From positions 1 to 32,540 of the IMG/VR virus record IMGVR_UViG_3300017726_000037: DNA of 32,540 bases; one strand, 5' to 3'. Under the pieces are notes generated by a model that was not told the DNA's origin, ran no database searches, and worked only from the letters and a program-made list of their open reading frames with translations. The DNA comes from a virus. The position numbers were made by a program, and so were the translations under genes. Positions within the stretch are counted from its first letter, which is position 1. Every line of letters starts with the position of its first letter. Shown in pieces: positions 15,006 through 23,901 of this stretch.

Positions 15006-15293
15006 ATGTTTGAGATTAAAATGGGTACTCTTTTACAACCTATAGTCAAAACCAGTAAAGATGGAGGTCTTTCTATGGAGGATTTGACAGAAGCTTGTGT
15101 TAGTAAAATATTATCTGTATCTGAAACTGCTCCTCCTGAAATACGAGAACAAGCTAAATTTTTTCAAGACAAGTTACAACAAGTTATTTTTAATTATTTA
15201 AACCAAGCAGCACAATCGCAAAAAGATACTTGTGTTCAAGTATGCGTTAAGGCAGGAGAGCAAAAGGCTGCTAACATTTTAAGGAGGCTATAA
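15006..15293 (+). CDS. 95-aa helical conserved protein
   Basis: 95 residues with AGAGGA upstream and a TAATG overlap at its end. All-helical pattern: SMEDLTEACVSKILSVSETA, PPEIREQAKFFQDKLQQVIF, then a Gln/Cys-bearing helix and KAANILRRL. I recall related proteins with the SETAPP-IR-QA-F core in marine phages. Small helical proteins at this place can be assembly chaperones, but no evidence decides this. It follows a 32-base gap that holds only the ribosome site. Confidence 0.68.
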   Translation: MFEIKMGTLLQPIVKTSKDGGLSMEDLTEACVSKILSVSETAPPEIREQAKFFQDKLQQVIFNYLNQAAQSQKDTCVQVCVKAGEQKAANILRRL

Positions 15294-15721
15294 TGGCTAT
15301 TACTCAAGCAATGTGCTCTAGTTTCAAACAAGAGTTATTAGTAGGCACACATAATTTTACAAACAGTTCTGGAAACACTTTTAAACTAGCGTTATTTACA
15401 AGTTCTGCTAGTTTAGGTGCTGCTACTACAGCTTATTCATCATCTAATGAAGCTAGTGGAACTAATTACTCAGCAGGAGGAAATACATTAGTTAATCAGA
15501 CACCTACTTTGGATAGCACGACAGCTATTACTGATTTTTCAGATAGTTCATGGAGTAGTTCTACTATAACAGCCAGAGGAGGTTTAATTTATAACTCTTC
15601 TGCTAGTAATAAAGCAGTAGCTGTTCTTGATTTTGGATCAGATAAATCTTCTTCAAATGGCACATTTAGCGTTATTTTTCCAGCACCAGCGGCTTCTACT
15701 GCAATTATTCGCATAGCGTAA
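15293..15721 (+). CDS. Beta-rich virion/tail protein
   Basis: 142 residues starting MAITQAMCSSFKQELLVG, then beta strands rich in Ser, Thr and Asn. KLALFTSSASLGAATTAYSS, ITARGGLIYNSS and AVAVLDFGSDKSSSNGTFSV are landmarks I recall in a very common structural protein of marine phages that sits with the tail-fibre genes. TAATG overlap at the start. No enzyme motif. Role likely in the tail or adsorption apparatus. Confidence 0.7.
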   Translation: MAITQAMCSSFKQELLVGTHNFTNSSGNTFKLALFTSSASLGAATTAYSSSNEASGTNYSAGGNTLVNQTPTLDSTTAITDFSDSSWSSSTITARGGLIYNSSASNKAVAVLDFGSDKSSSNGTFSVIFPAPAASTAIIRIA

Positions 15722-15733
15722 CGGAGAAAAGTT

Positions 15734-16078
15734 ATGGCTTTAATTCAAGCTGATCGAGTAAAAGAAACTACTACTACGACTAGTACGGGTTCTTACACTT
15801 TAGCAGGGGCTGAAACGGGTTTTCGGTCTTTTAATACTGGTGTAGGGGCAAATAATACTTGTTACTATGTTTGTACAGATGGCACAGATTACGAGATTGG
15901 TTTAGGAACATTGTCGAACTCCACAACTTTAGCTAGAACAACTATCTTTACCTCATCTAACTCTAACAATGCAGTTAGTTGGGGTGCTGGTAGTAAAGAT
16001 ATTTTTGTAACGTATCCTGCTAGTAAAGCTGTGCCTAAAGGAAGAAGTGTGGGTCTAAGTTTAATTTTTGGAGGGTAA
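15734..16078 (+). CDS. Tail-fibre-type small domain protein
   Basis: 114 residues: MALIQADRVKETTTTTSTGS, a YTLAGAETGFRSF strand pair, then DYEIGLGTLSNSTTLARTTI and AGSKDIFVTYPASKAV. The ADRVKETTTTTGTG-type opening and the closing FVTYPA-KAV are those of a domain often found at the start of phage fibre proteins; here it stands alone. CGGAGA precedes the ATG. It probably forms an attachment or collar element of the tail. Confidence 0.7.
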   Translation: MALIQADRVKETTTTTSTGSYTLAGAETGFRSFNTGVGANNTCYYVCTDGTDYEIGLGTLSNSTTLARTTIFTSSNSNNAVSWGAGSKDIFVTYPASKAVPKGRSVGLSLIFGG

Positions 16079-16081
16079 GAA

Positions 16082-16456
16082 ATGACTGCACCGAATATCG
16101 TAGATGTAGGCACAATAACTGGTAAAACTAATTATTTTGCTTTATCTAGTACAAATGCAACAGTTATAGCAACTAATACTGCATCTAGCGGAAAAGTTTT
16201 TAAAGTAAATAGTCTAGTAGTAGCTAACGTAGACGGAGCTACTGCTGCTGATATAACCATTACAGTTAACTCTGCCGATGATGGGGCAGGTACTGCTTAC
16301 GCATTAGCAAAAACTATATCTGTTCCAGCAGATGCCTCTTTAATTGTAATAGACAAGTCTACTGCTGTTTATCTTGAAGAAGACAGATCTATAGTTGCTA
16401 CTGCTGGTTCTGCTAATGATTTAGAAATTGTAATAAGTTATGAAGAGATCAGTTAA
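16082..16456 (+). CDS. Small beta-sandwich-like virion protein
   Basis: 124 residues, alternating strands, poor in charge: NIVDVGTITGKTNYFALSST, SSGKVFKVNSLVVANVDG, ADITITVNSADDG and a closing LEIVISYEEIS. GGAGGG lies upstream. The pattern resembles the protein at 29552-29917 (both have a short N-terminus, a VKS/VNS-(V/A)xV-N strand and a closing (I/V)I(I/S)V strand), and the two could be distant paralogues. Structural role by context. Confidence 0.62.
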   Translation: MTAPNIVDVGTITGKTNYFALSSTNATVIATNTASSGKVFKVNSLVVANVDGATAADITITVNSADDGAGTAYALAKTISVPADASLIVIDKSTAVYLEEDRSIVATAGSANDLEIVISYEEIS

Positions 16457-18015
16457 TGAGCGACAGATATCCAGGAGGAGTTCTTTCAACAGAAGGAGCA
16501 ACAGCTAGTTTAACTTCTGCTACAGGAATGTGGACATTAGCCCAGCAACTGGGCTATAAGGCATTGAATGTTTGGCCTTTATCCTCTGTATTTGTTACTC
16601 AAACCTTTACCGCTACTGGTACATCATCTTTCAAGGCTCCTGTTGGAGTCACCTCGATAGAATATCTCGTTGTCGCTGGAGGTGGATCGGGAGGTGATAA
16701 TGGTGGCGGAGGTGGCGGAGCAGGAGGCTTTAGAACTGGAACTGCGACTGTATCCCCTGGCACAGAATATCAAATAACTATCGGGGGTGGTGGAGCTAGT
16801 GCAACAAATAATGGAAATGATTCTGAAATTGATAACATAGGGAGTGGAACTGTTACCTCTACTGGTGGAGGAGGTGGAGGCAGTTCTGGTCCTGATTCAC
16901 CAAATTATGCTGGATATGATGGAGGTTCTGGTGGCGGAGCACAACAAAGTGCAAGTTCTGGAAGAAATGGGTCTGGCACAGTAGGTCAAGGAAATGATGG
17001 TGGTGATGGAGTAGGAGGTGGCTCTGTTTCTGGTGCAGGAGGTGGTGGTGCAGGAGAGGCTGGCACAAATGCTGGCGGTCCAGGACACGGAGGATCTGGT
17101 TCTATTTCATCATTAATAGGAGTAGCAACTACTTATGCTGGAGGAGGAGGAGGAGGTTTTTCTACAGCAGGAAATGGGGGCTCTGGCGGGGGTGGAGATG
17201 GTGGTGACGGAAATAACAATGGAACATCAGGAAATGCTAATACTGGTGGTGGTGCTGGCGGAGGAGGTGGTTCAAATGGTCGAGGCGGGGCAGGTGGCTC
17301 TGGAATCGTGATCATTCGTTATAATCTTCCGATAGCAAATGCTATTGAATTTACAAAAACACAAAACTGGGTTTGCCCTACTGGTATAACTTCTGTGGAT
17401 TTTTTAGTTGTTGCAGGAGGTGGAGGGGGTGGATCAAATGCCGCTGGAGGAGGTGGAGCGGGCGGCTTTAGAACAGGAACTCAACACTCTGTTATAGAAG
17501 GCAGTACATATACAATTACAATAGGTGCAGGTGGAGCAAAGGGAGCTAGTTCTTCTGGTTCAACAGGCTCTAATGGAGAAGACTCTTCTTTTTCTAGCAT
17601 AGTATCTACTGGAGGTGGAGGTGGTGGGGGAAGCGTTCCAGGTGTAGCTCCAGGTAGTTCAGGAGGTTCAGGAGGAGGCGGTGGAGCATATGCAGGACAA
17701 GGAGGAAGTGGAACTGCCTCACAAGGAAATGATGGTGGTGATGGTGCAGCAAACCCAAATCTAGGTGCAGGGGGAGGTGGAGGTGCAGGTAGTGTGGGTT
17801 CAGATGGTTCTGGAGGAACTGGAGGTGCTGGGGGAACAGGATCAACTTCTTCTCTTTCAGGAAGTGATGTGACATATGCAATTGGGGGAACAGGATCAAC
17901 TACAGCTTCTTCAGGTTTATCTAATAGAGGTAACGGAGGAACTGGTGGAACAGGTGGTAATTTTGGTGCGGCAGGAGGCTCTGGAATCGTGATACTCAAG
18001 TTAAGGACAGATTAA
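16456..18015 (+). CDS. Glycine-rich tail-fibre protein with duplicated domain
   Basis: 519 residues in a TAATG overlap. After an N-terminal segment with GMWTLAQQLGYKALNVWP (about 24-41) come two copies of a Gly-rich fibre domain: residues about 50-290 and 297-519. Each opens with a strand pair (APVGVTSIEYLVVAGGG; CPTGITSVDFLVVAGGG), has GGAGGFRTGT, ITIG-GGA and long poly-Gly loops, and closes with GGSGIVI. This matches Gly-rich adhesin tips of phage fibres such as the polyglycine type of T-even receptor-binding proteins. Likely surface-exposed and receptor-contacting. Reverse-strand open frames across it are artefacts of GGN codons. Confidence 0.78.
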   Translation: MSDRYPGGVLSTEGATASLTSATGMWTLAQQLGYKALNVWPLSSVFVTQTFTATGTSSFKAPVGVTSIEYLVVAGGGSGGDNGGGGGGAGGFRTGTATVSPGTEYQITIGGGGASATNNGNDSEIDNIGSGTVTSTGGGGGGSSGPDSPNYAGYDGGSGGGAQQSASSGRNGSGTVGQGNDGGDGVGGGSVSGAGGGGAGEAGTNAGGPGHGGSGSISSLIGVATTYAGGGGGGFSTAGNGGSGGGGDGGDGNNNGTSGNANTGGGAGGGGGSNGRGGAGGSGIVIIRYNLPIANAIEFTKTQNWVCPTGITSVDFLVVAGGGGGGSNAAGGGGAGGFRTGTQHSVIEGSTYTITIGAGGAKGASSSGSTGSNGEDSSFSSIVSTGGGGGGGSVPGVAPGSSGGSGGGGGAYAGQGGSGTASQGNDGGDGAANPNLGAGGGGGAGSVGSDGSGGTGGAGGTGSTSSLSGSDVTYAIGGTGSTTASSGLSNRGNGGTGGTGGNFGAAGGSGIVILKLRTD

Positions 18016-18260
18016 TGACAAAAATTTACAGATTTACAGGGGTTGATATTGCGGTTCATTTACTTAGGCCAGATGCCAGATGGGAGTTAAGTTCTGAAAA
18101 TGGTGGTTTACATTTTTCAAGGTGGGAAGATGAAAGACCTTGCCCTACAATAAAAGAAATACAAAAGGTTCAACAGCTAATGAAAGAAGTAGAAGATAAA
18201 ATACCTACTGTTTGGAAAAAAGCTCAAGTACAACAAATACACAAAGAACAAGGAGGTTAA
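18015..18260 (+). CDS. 81-aa tail-associated protein of unknown function
   Basis: 81 residues from a TAATG overlap. Core: VHLLRPDARWELSSEN, then FSRWEDERPCPTIKEIQKVQ and a C-terminal helix. The R-P-A-RWELS and W-ERPCPT-EEI pattern is one I recall from small proteins beside fibre genes, resembling the XkdW type of PBSX-like phages. Position between two fibre genes suggests fibre assembly or attachment. Not a firm family call. Confidence 0.6.
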   Translation: MTKIYRFTGVDIAVHLLRPDARWELSSENGGLHFSRWEDERPCPTIKEIQKVQQLMKEVEDKIPTVWKKAQVQQIHKEQGG

Positions 18261-18261
18261 A

Positions 18262-18771
18262 GTGGCTCATTTTGCAGAATTAGATTCTAACAATATTGTT
18301 CTAAGAGTTGTCGTTGTAGGTAACGAAGATACTGCGGATGCAAAAGGCGTTGAAAAAGAATCTATCGGTCAAGCACATTTAGAAAAAGTTTTAGGTGGCA
18401 CATGGAAGCAAACAAGTTATAACGCAAAGATTCGTAAACATTATGCAGGAAAAGGATTTACTTACGATGCTTCTCGTGATGCTTTTATAGCACCTAAACC
18501 ATTTAACTCATGGGTTTTGAATAATGATACTTGTGTGTGGGAAGCACCAAAAGCATATCCTACAGACGGTGGAATTTATCAATGGAATGAAGAAAAGTTA
18601 GATTGGATTCTTCAGGAGGTAGACTTGAATGTTTCTTTAACAGGAGTTCAAGTATCTGCACAAGTTTCTTCTATGTTTACAATTGAGCCTACGGATATTG
18701 AAGTTAGCGTGGAAGGTAGTTCTTTACAAACGCATTTAAGTTTTAGTGCTAGTAATGTGAGCATTACATAA
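18262..18771 (+). CDS. Conserved marine phage tail-region protein with repeat-like C-terminus
   Basis: 169 residues from GTG, with AGGAGG 5 bases upstream. Residues 1-120 (MAHFAELDSNNIVLRVVVVG, LGGTWKQTSYN, RKHYAGKGFTYD, APKPFNSWVLN, CVWEAPKAYP) are a module I recall from very many marine and cyanophage contigs, of unknown function. The last 45 residues (DLNVSLTGVQVSAQVSSMFT and on) are different: degenerate beta repeats like the NVTVTGV-x-A-AVG-VTI units of the protein at 24918. This looks like a module fusion. Ends in a TAATG overlap with the giant LamG gene. Confidence 0.72.
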   Translation: MAHFAELDSNNIVLRVVVVGNEDTADAKGVEKESIGQAHLEKVLGGTWKQTSYNAKIRKHYAGKGFTYDASRDAFIAPKPFNSWVLNNDTCVWEAPKAYPTDGGIYQWNEEKLDWILQEVDLNVSLTGVQVSAQVSSMFTIEPTDIEVSVEGSSLQTHLSFSASNVSIT

Positions 18772-21700
18772 TGAGTATGCGAAAAAAATATTCAGGAAGT
18801 GTTGTTAGGGCAAATCCTGTTGTTCCAACAGAGGATTCAGCATCAGGTATTTGGACGTTAGATCAACAAAACCAAAATCAAAAAAGAGGCACATGGCCTT
18901 TTGTTGGTGATCCGAACTTCAAAGATACCGTTTTACTTTTACATGGTGATACGAGTCAAACACCTTCTAGTGAAAGTCAATCCGCAGATAACCAAGAGGT
19001 TCGTTTAATTGGAGATGCGAAAGCAACTAATTGGAATCCTTTTAATTTGCCAGAAGGGTATTGGAGTGTTGCTTTTGATGGGTCTTCTCATATTGATGGT
19101 ACATTGTCTTCTGCGATTGGCACAGGTGATATGACAGTAGAGTTTTGGTTTAATCCTACAAGTTTTTATAATTACATTGCCATGTTTGCCATAAGTGCAG
19201 GAAGCAATAGAGGTGCTGGATTTAATATAGGAACAGAAAGTACTAATTCTGGACAATTAAAATTTGTTGATACAGGGTTAGGCTCTAATCTTACAGTTAA
19301 TAGTCAACTTGAATTAGGTGTATGGAAGCATATTGCTTGTACTAGATCAGGAACTACGGTTCGACTTTTTGTTAATGGAACTGAAGTGGGTTCTTATACT
19401 GATGGTCAAAACTGGACAGGCACAAGTTTTGCTGTGGGGGGTAGATCTGATGATGGAACAGAAGAGTGTACAGGTTACATAGCTAATTTAAATCTTGTGA
19501 TCGGTACTGCAAAGTATACAACCAGCTTTTCTAAACCAACTTTTCCAATCACGGCTCATGTAAATACAAAGTTACTTACTTGCCAATCAAACAGCTTTGT
19601 AGATAAATCAGTAGATTCAAGAAGTATATCTTTAGATGGCACACCAAGAGTAGAAACATTCTCACCTTTCTCATACACACCAATTGCTGTTGAAAATAAT
19701 TACGGTAGTTATTATTTTGATGGTAGCACTACACAGGTTGCTTATCCCTCAAATGTGAACGAGTTTACCTTTGGAACAGGAGATTTTCATTATGAGTTTT
19801 GGCTATACCCTACTGGTGGTTCTGGAGCTCAAAGAACTTTAATAGGAAGAGATAGCACAGGTGATGCTAACATTAATTATATTTATCTAACCACTGGAAA
19901 TCATTTTAACTGGTATTTAACTGGTTCTATAAATTTAGGTAGTTCGACACTTATACATTTATATTCTTGGTATCACTTAGTGGTTTCTAGAAAAGATGGC
20001 ACATTACGTTTGTTTGTAAACGGAGAGCAAAAAGCTTCTGCTGCAAATACAACAAGTATGATAGATCCTGTTCACACAACTATTGGTTCAGGAGATACTG
20101 ATGGTACACAACATCCTTTTACTGGTTACATTTATAATGTAATTGTAAAGAGTAAAGGTGTAGATAGTGTTACCGTTCCAACAAAACCAACAGAACTAAC
20201 TTTAACCGAAGGTGAGAACTCCGTTTACTTTGATGGTAGTGGGGATTATTTAAAATTAACTAATACTAATTTCACAGACTTTGATTTTGGAACTGGACCA
20301 TTCTTAATTGAAGGTTGGATATATTACACTACTTTAGGAACTACAATACTTGGTCAAACTGGTTGGGGCAATGTTTTTCAAAGGAACATCACTAGCAATG
20401 TGTTTCAATTTTATCAAGCTGCTTCAGCAGGAGATAGTGGAGCTTATTGGATAACAGGAACGACAACTCTTCAGACATATAAATGGTATCATTTTGCTCT
20501 TCAAAGAGATAATTCTGGAAATTTAGATTTATGGGTTAATGGATCAAGAGATGCAACAAATACCACTTATGCTTCAACAGAAATGAAGTTTCATTCGGGT
20601 AAAGGTGATATAACAGTAGCTTATTGGAATGGTGGTGTTTCTGCTGGTGTAAATTACATTTCAAATTTAAGAATAAAAAATTCTGCTGTTTACACATCTG
20701 GAGCAACAATAACTGTTCCAACAGCACCCTCTCCAGCAACAACTGGAGTGTTACTGGCCTGTGCTTCTAGATACATTGAAGATAGATCTCCAGCGAACCA
20801 TGATATAGCAGCGTATGGAAATGCTGTTGTTTCAGGATTTAATCCTTTTAATGAGGGATATTGGAGCGTTCATTTAGATAGCACTTCTGACAAGATTCAA
20901 GTGGCTACCGCATCAGCTTTACCTTCTGGTACAGCAGCTAGAACAATTGAGTTTTGGGCAAAGGTTTCAGGAGCTCCTGATAGCACACAATACTTTTTTG
21001 GTTATGGAAACAATTCTGCGGGCGGTAATTTTAGTTGGGCAAGAAATGGTTCTGGAAAATTCGCATTCTTTGGTTACAACGGATATGATTGGGATACAAC
21101 AGTAGATGTTCCATTAACAAAATGGTTTCATGTAAGTTTAACCTATAATGGCTCGCAAATTAAATTTTATTTAGACGGAAGTTTAAGTCATACGCAGTCG
21201 TATAGTGGATCAACTGCTTCTGTTTCTAATTTATATATAAACCAAGAGGCTAGTGGATCTGGTTTTGCTTTTGCTAATTTAAAAATTAGCAATTTTATTA
21301 TGTATTCTTCAGTAGTAAGAACAGGAGACTTTACAGCACCTACTGTTCCTGAAACAGATACAACAAACGTGGTTCTTTTAGTTGCTCAATCTAGTAGGCC
21401 CATAGATAACTCTTCTAACTCAAATACAGTTACTCTTACAGGGGCTACTATTGATGAAGACATCCCATTCACACTACCATCGAGACAAACAAAACTTCTT
21501 GCTGTACACAATAATCAAGATGTAAATAATAATTCTTTTCAAGATTCTTCTTTGTTAAAAAACTTTATTACTAGAACAGGGAACGTGGCTCAAGGTACGT
21601 TTAGTCCGTTTAGTGCGGAAGAGGGGTATTGGAGTTATTACTCAGATGGCGATGATGCTTTTACTGTTGCAGCATCGTCAGAGCATACATTAGATGCTGA

Positions 21701-23375
21701 TTTTACCGTGGAATTTTTTGTGTATCCAATAGAAACTTTTGGTCATCACATTTATTTGAGTGCAATCAACGGTAGTGCTGATTTGCAAATTGGTTACAAG
21801 TCTGGAGATAGGTATTTACACGTTTGGTTAAGTGGTGGAGGTAACAAAATATTGGGAGCTTCATCAGCAAATTCTTTAATACGAAATCAATGGAATCATG
21901 TGGTATTTTGTAGATCAAGTGGAACCATTGCATTGCTGAGTAATGGTAATAGGCTCGACACCGCATCAGATACTCAAACTATGAATTTCTCAGGATTAAA
22001 TATTGGAAGATATTCAAGTGGTGGCTATGATCAAATTCAATATATGTCTAATGTTCGTATTGTCAAAGGGTCTTGTGAGTATGATATATCTCAAACTACA
22101 TATACTCAACCATCATCCCCACTAACAGCTATTACAAATACAAAATTACTTACTTTACAGAGTAACAGGTTTGTTGACAACTCTACTTCAGGTCATGTTT
22201 TGTCGGTTGTTAACACACCAAAAATAACGTCATTTGCACCCTTTGCACCTCGTAGATCGTACAGTAAAGAAGTGGTAGGGGGTAGTGCGTATTTTGATGG
22301 AACTGATGACAAGCTTACAGTGGCTTATGGGGAGAGTATTGGAGCAGGTGATTTTACTATCTCTGCATGGGTTTACAGAACATCTAGTGGAACATATCCT
22401 GTGATTTTAGATACAAGATCAAGTGATGCAGATACTAAACCAGTAATTTATACAGATGGTTCTAGCTTATATTATTATACTGCTGGAGGTATTCGTATTA
22501 CTGGTTCTAGTGCAATTAACAATAATGAATGGATTTTTGTTAGATTAGTAAAAGAATCAAATGTTACAAAACTTTTTGTAAATGGAACGCAAGTTGGTAG
22601 TGATTATTCAGATAGTAATAACTATACGCCAACAAACGATTGGGAAATAGGTAGTAGGCATACTGATCAGCACTACTGGCCTGGATATATTTCAAACCTT
22701 CAAGTTGTTTTAACTGCTTTAGATGGAACTTCTGTGCCAACAGCACCTTTTACATCTGATGCAAACACAAGATTACTTCTAAACTCTACTGATGGTGCTG
22801 TGATAGACAACACAGGAAAAAATAATCTTGAGACAGTTAATGATGCAAAAGTATTTCCTTATACTAAAAAATTTGGTAACGGATCTATGTACTTTGATGG
22901 TACTGGTGATAAAATGATTCTCCCTCATTCTGAATTACAACAACTTAATACTGGGCAATTCACAGTAGAATTATTTGTATATTTTACTGCTACTGACGCC
23001 AGACAAGGATTTTTTGGGAATGATGGGGGTTGGTATTTTCAAATTTATGACGGTGAATTAGAATTTGCTCTAGGTGTTAGTGCGATTATAGAAAGAACAT
23101 TTTCACATAGTCTTAATCAGTGGTATCACTTAGCTGCTACTAGGGATTCGTCAAATGATGTTCGTTTGTTCATTGATGGCACTCAACAAGGAGCAGTTGT
23201 AAATAGTACTGCTAACTTGCGTCATAATTCTAATGTATTTCATATTGGAAATATCGGTCCAAATACTACTAGACCTTTTAAAGGGGGGTATATGGATGAG
23301 ATTAGAATAACCAAAGGTGTTGCTAGATACATTTCAGACTTTACCGCCCCAACTAGAGCGTTTAAAAATAGGTGA
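18771..23375 (+). CDS. Giant fibre with seven LamG/concanavalin-like domains
   Basis: 1534 residues. After an N-terminal stretch containing ASGIWTLDQQNQNQKRGTWP it is built of seven LamG-like units, whose first strand (YFDG, AFDG, YWSY and variants) starts near residues 97, 313, 483, 696, 952, 1172 and 1372. Each unit has a G(T/A)GDF(T/H)(V/I)E(F/A)W strand, a W(Y/K/F/N)H-type strand and a LFVNG turn, and most are joined by a linker with LLxxxSxxxxDxS and SPF. This jelly-roll array is a glycan-binding design, so it is the best candidate receptor-binding fibre. No enzyme motif seen. The start shares a base with the previous TAA; an ATG at 18777 is also possible. Confidence 0.86.
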   Translation: MSMRKKYSGSVVRANPVVPTEDSASGIWTLDQQNQNQKRGTWPFVGDPNFKDTVLLLHGDTSQTPSSESQSADNQEVRLIGDAKATNWNPFNLPEGYWSVAFDGSSHIDGTLSSAIGTGDMTVEFWFNPTSFYNYIAMFAISAGSNRGAGFNIGTESTNSGQLKFVDTGLGSNLTVNSQLELGVWKHIACTRSGTTVRLFVNGTEVGSYTDGQNWTGTSFAVGGRSDDGTEECTGYIANLNLVIGTAKYTTSFSKPTFPITAHVNTKLLTCQSNSFVDKSVDSRSISLDGTPRVETFSPFSYTPIAVENNYGSYYFDGSTTQVAYPSNVNEFTFGTGDFHYEFWLYPTGGSGAQRTLIGRDSTGDANINYIYLTTGNHFNWYLTGSINLGSSTLIHLYSWYHLVVSRKDGTLRLFVNGEQKASAANTTSMIDPVHTTIGSGDTDGTQHPFTGYIYNVIVKSKGVDSVTVPTKPTELTLTEGENSVYFDGSGDYLKLTNTNFTDFDFGTGPFLIEGWIYYTTLGTTILGQTGWGNVFQRNITSNVFQFYQAASAGDSGAYWITGTTTLQTYKWYHFALQRDNSGNLDLWVNGSRDATNTTYASTEMKFHSGKGDITVAYWNGGVSAGVNYISNLRIKNSAVYTSGATITVPTAPSPATTGVLLACASRYIEDRSPANHDIAAYGNAVVSGFNPFNEGYWSVHLDSTSDKIQVATASALPSGTAARTIEFWAKVSGAPDSTQYFFGYGNNSAGGNFSWARNGSGKFAFFGYNGYDWDTTVDVPLTKWFHVSLTYNGSQIKFYLDGSLSHTQSYSGSTASVSNLYINQEASGSGFAFANLKISNFIMYSSVVRTGDFTAPTVPETDTTNVVLLVAQSSRPIDNSSNSNTVTLTGATIDEDIPFTLPSRQTKLLAVHNNQDVNNNSFQDSSLLKNFITRTGNVAQGTFSPFSAEEGYWSYYSDGDDAFTVAASSEHTLDADFTVEFFVYPIETFGHHIYLSAINGSADLQIGYKSGDRYLHVWLSGGGNKILGASSANSLIRNQWNHVVFCRSSGTIALLSNGNRLDTASDTQTMNFSGLNIGRYSSGGYDQIQYMSNVRIVKGSCEYDISQTTYTQPSSPLTAITNTKLLTLQSNRFVDNSTSGHVLSVVNTPKITSFAPFAPRRSYSKEVVGGSAYFDGTDDKLTVAYGESIGAGDFTISAWVYRTSSGTYPVILDTRSSDADTKPVIYTDGSSLYYYTAGGIRITGSSAINNNEWIFVRLVKESNVTKLFVNGTQVGSDYSDSNNYTPTNDWEIGSRHTDQHYWPGYISNLQVVLTALDGTSVPTAPFTSDANTRLLLNSTDGAVIDNTGKNNLETVNDAKVFPYTKKFGNGSMYFDGTGDKMILPHSELQQLNTGQFTVELFVYFTATDARQGFFGNDGGWYFQIYDGELEFALGVSAIIERTFSHSLNQWYHLAATRDSSNDVRLFIDGTQQGAVVNSTANLRHNSNVFHIGNIGPNTTRPFKGGYMDEIRITKGVARYISDFTAPTRAFKNR

Positions 23376-23385
23376 TGAATGAACA

Positions 23386-23901
23386 ATGGACCCAGTAACG
23401 ATACTTTCAGCGGCCTCTTTGGCCTTCAATGGTGTCAAAAAAGCCATTCAGGTTGGAAGAGATATGGAAGATGTTTTCAAACAATTATCTGTTTGGAGTG
23501 GTCATGTTTCTGATTTACAAGAATGGATGGGTCAGGAAAGAAAGTTTAAAAAACCTACTCTATGGCAAAAACTAACGTGGGACAAAAGCGAAACCGCAGA
23601 GGCATTTGATGAACTTATTGCAAAAAAGAAAATTAAAGAGATGGAAGATGCAATCCGCCATGAATTTACCTGGGGAAAATTGCACCACTTGGGCATGGAT
23701 GGGCCTTATGGCTACAAAGCCCTTATCAAGATCCGTAGAGAGATTAGAGAAAAACGCAAAAAAGAAGTATACAATCAGATGCGAAGAAGGAAGGCTTTCA
23801 TTTATAACACAAAAATGGGAGTGGCAATTGGAACCCTTGTACTAATATTAATATGGATAAGTCATTTTTTATGGACAGCTATTATGGAAGCAAGTAAATG
23901 A
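23386..23901 (+). CDS. 171-aa membrane protein (lysis region)
   Basis: 171 residues: MDPVTILSAASLAFNGVKKA opening, a long helical, charged middle (residues about 30-140, Lys/Glu-rich), and a C-terminal membrane helix (about 146-166, IGTLVLILIWISHFLWTAIM). Related MDP-TI-A-S-AF--VKKAI proteins occur in marine phages near lysis or internal virion genes, by recall. It is the first gene of the lysis cassette and ends in an ATGA overlap. Inner-membrane anchoring with a long cytoplasmic or periplasmic helix could fit a spanin-like or holin-related role, unproven. The Shine-Dalgarno is weak and distant. Confidence 0.65.
   Translation: MDPVTILSAASLAFNGVKKAIQVGRDMEDVFKQLSVWSGHVSDLQEWMGQERKFKKPTLWQKLTWDKSETAEAFDELIAKKKIKEMEDAIRHEFTWGKLHHLGMDGPYGYKALIKIRREIREKRKKEVYNQMRRRKAFIYNTKMGVAIGTLVLILIWISHFLWTAIMEASK

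Noticed and set aside
17481-17999. Long reverse-strand open frame (172 codons, proline-rich), and the similar one at 17133-17315
   Set aside because: It is the antisense of the poly-Gly fibre (GGN codons read as CCN/Pro), has no ribosome site, and the + strand gene is clear.
18771-23375. Tape-measure protein because of its length
   Set aside because: The product is made of LamG beta domains with no long helical region, so it is an adhesin, not a tape measure.
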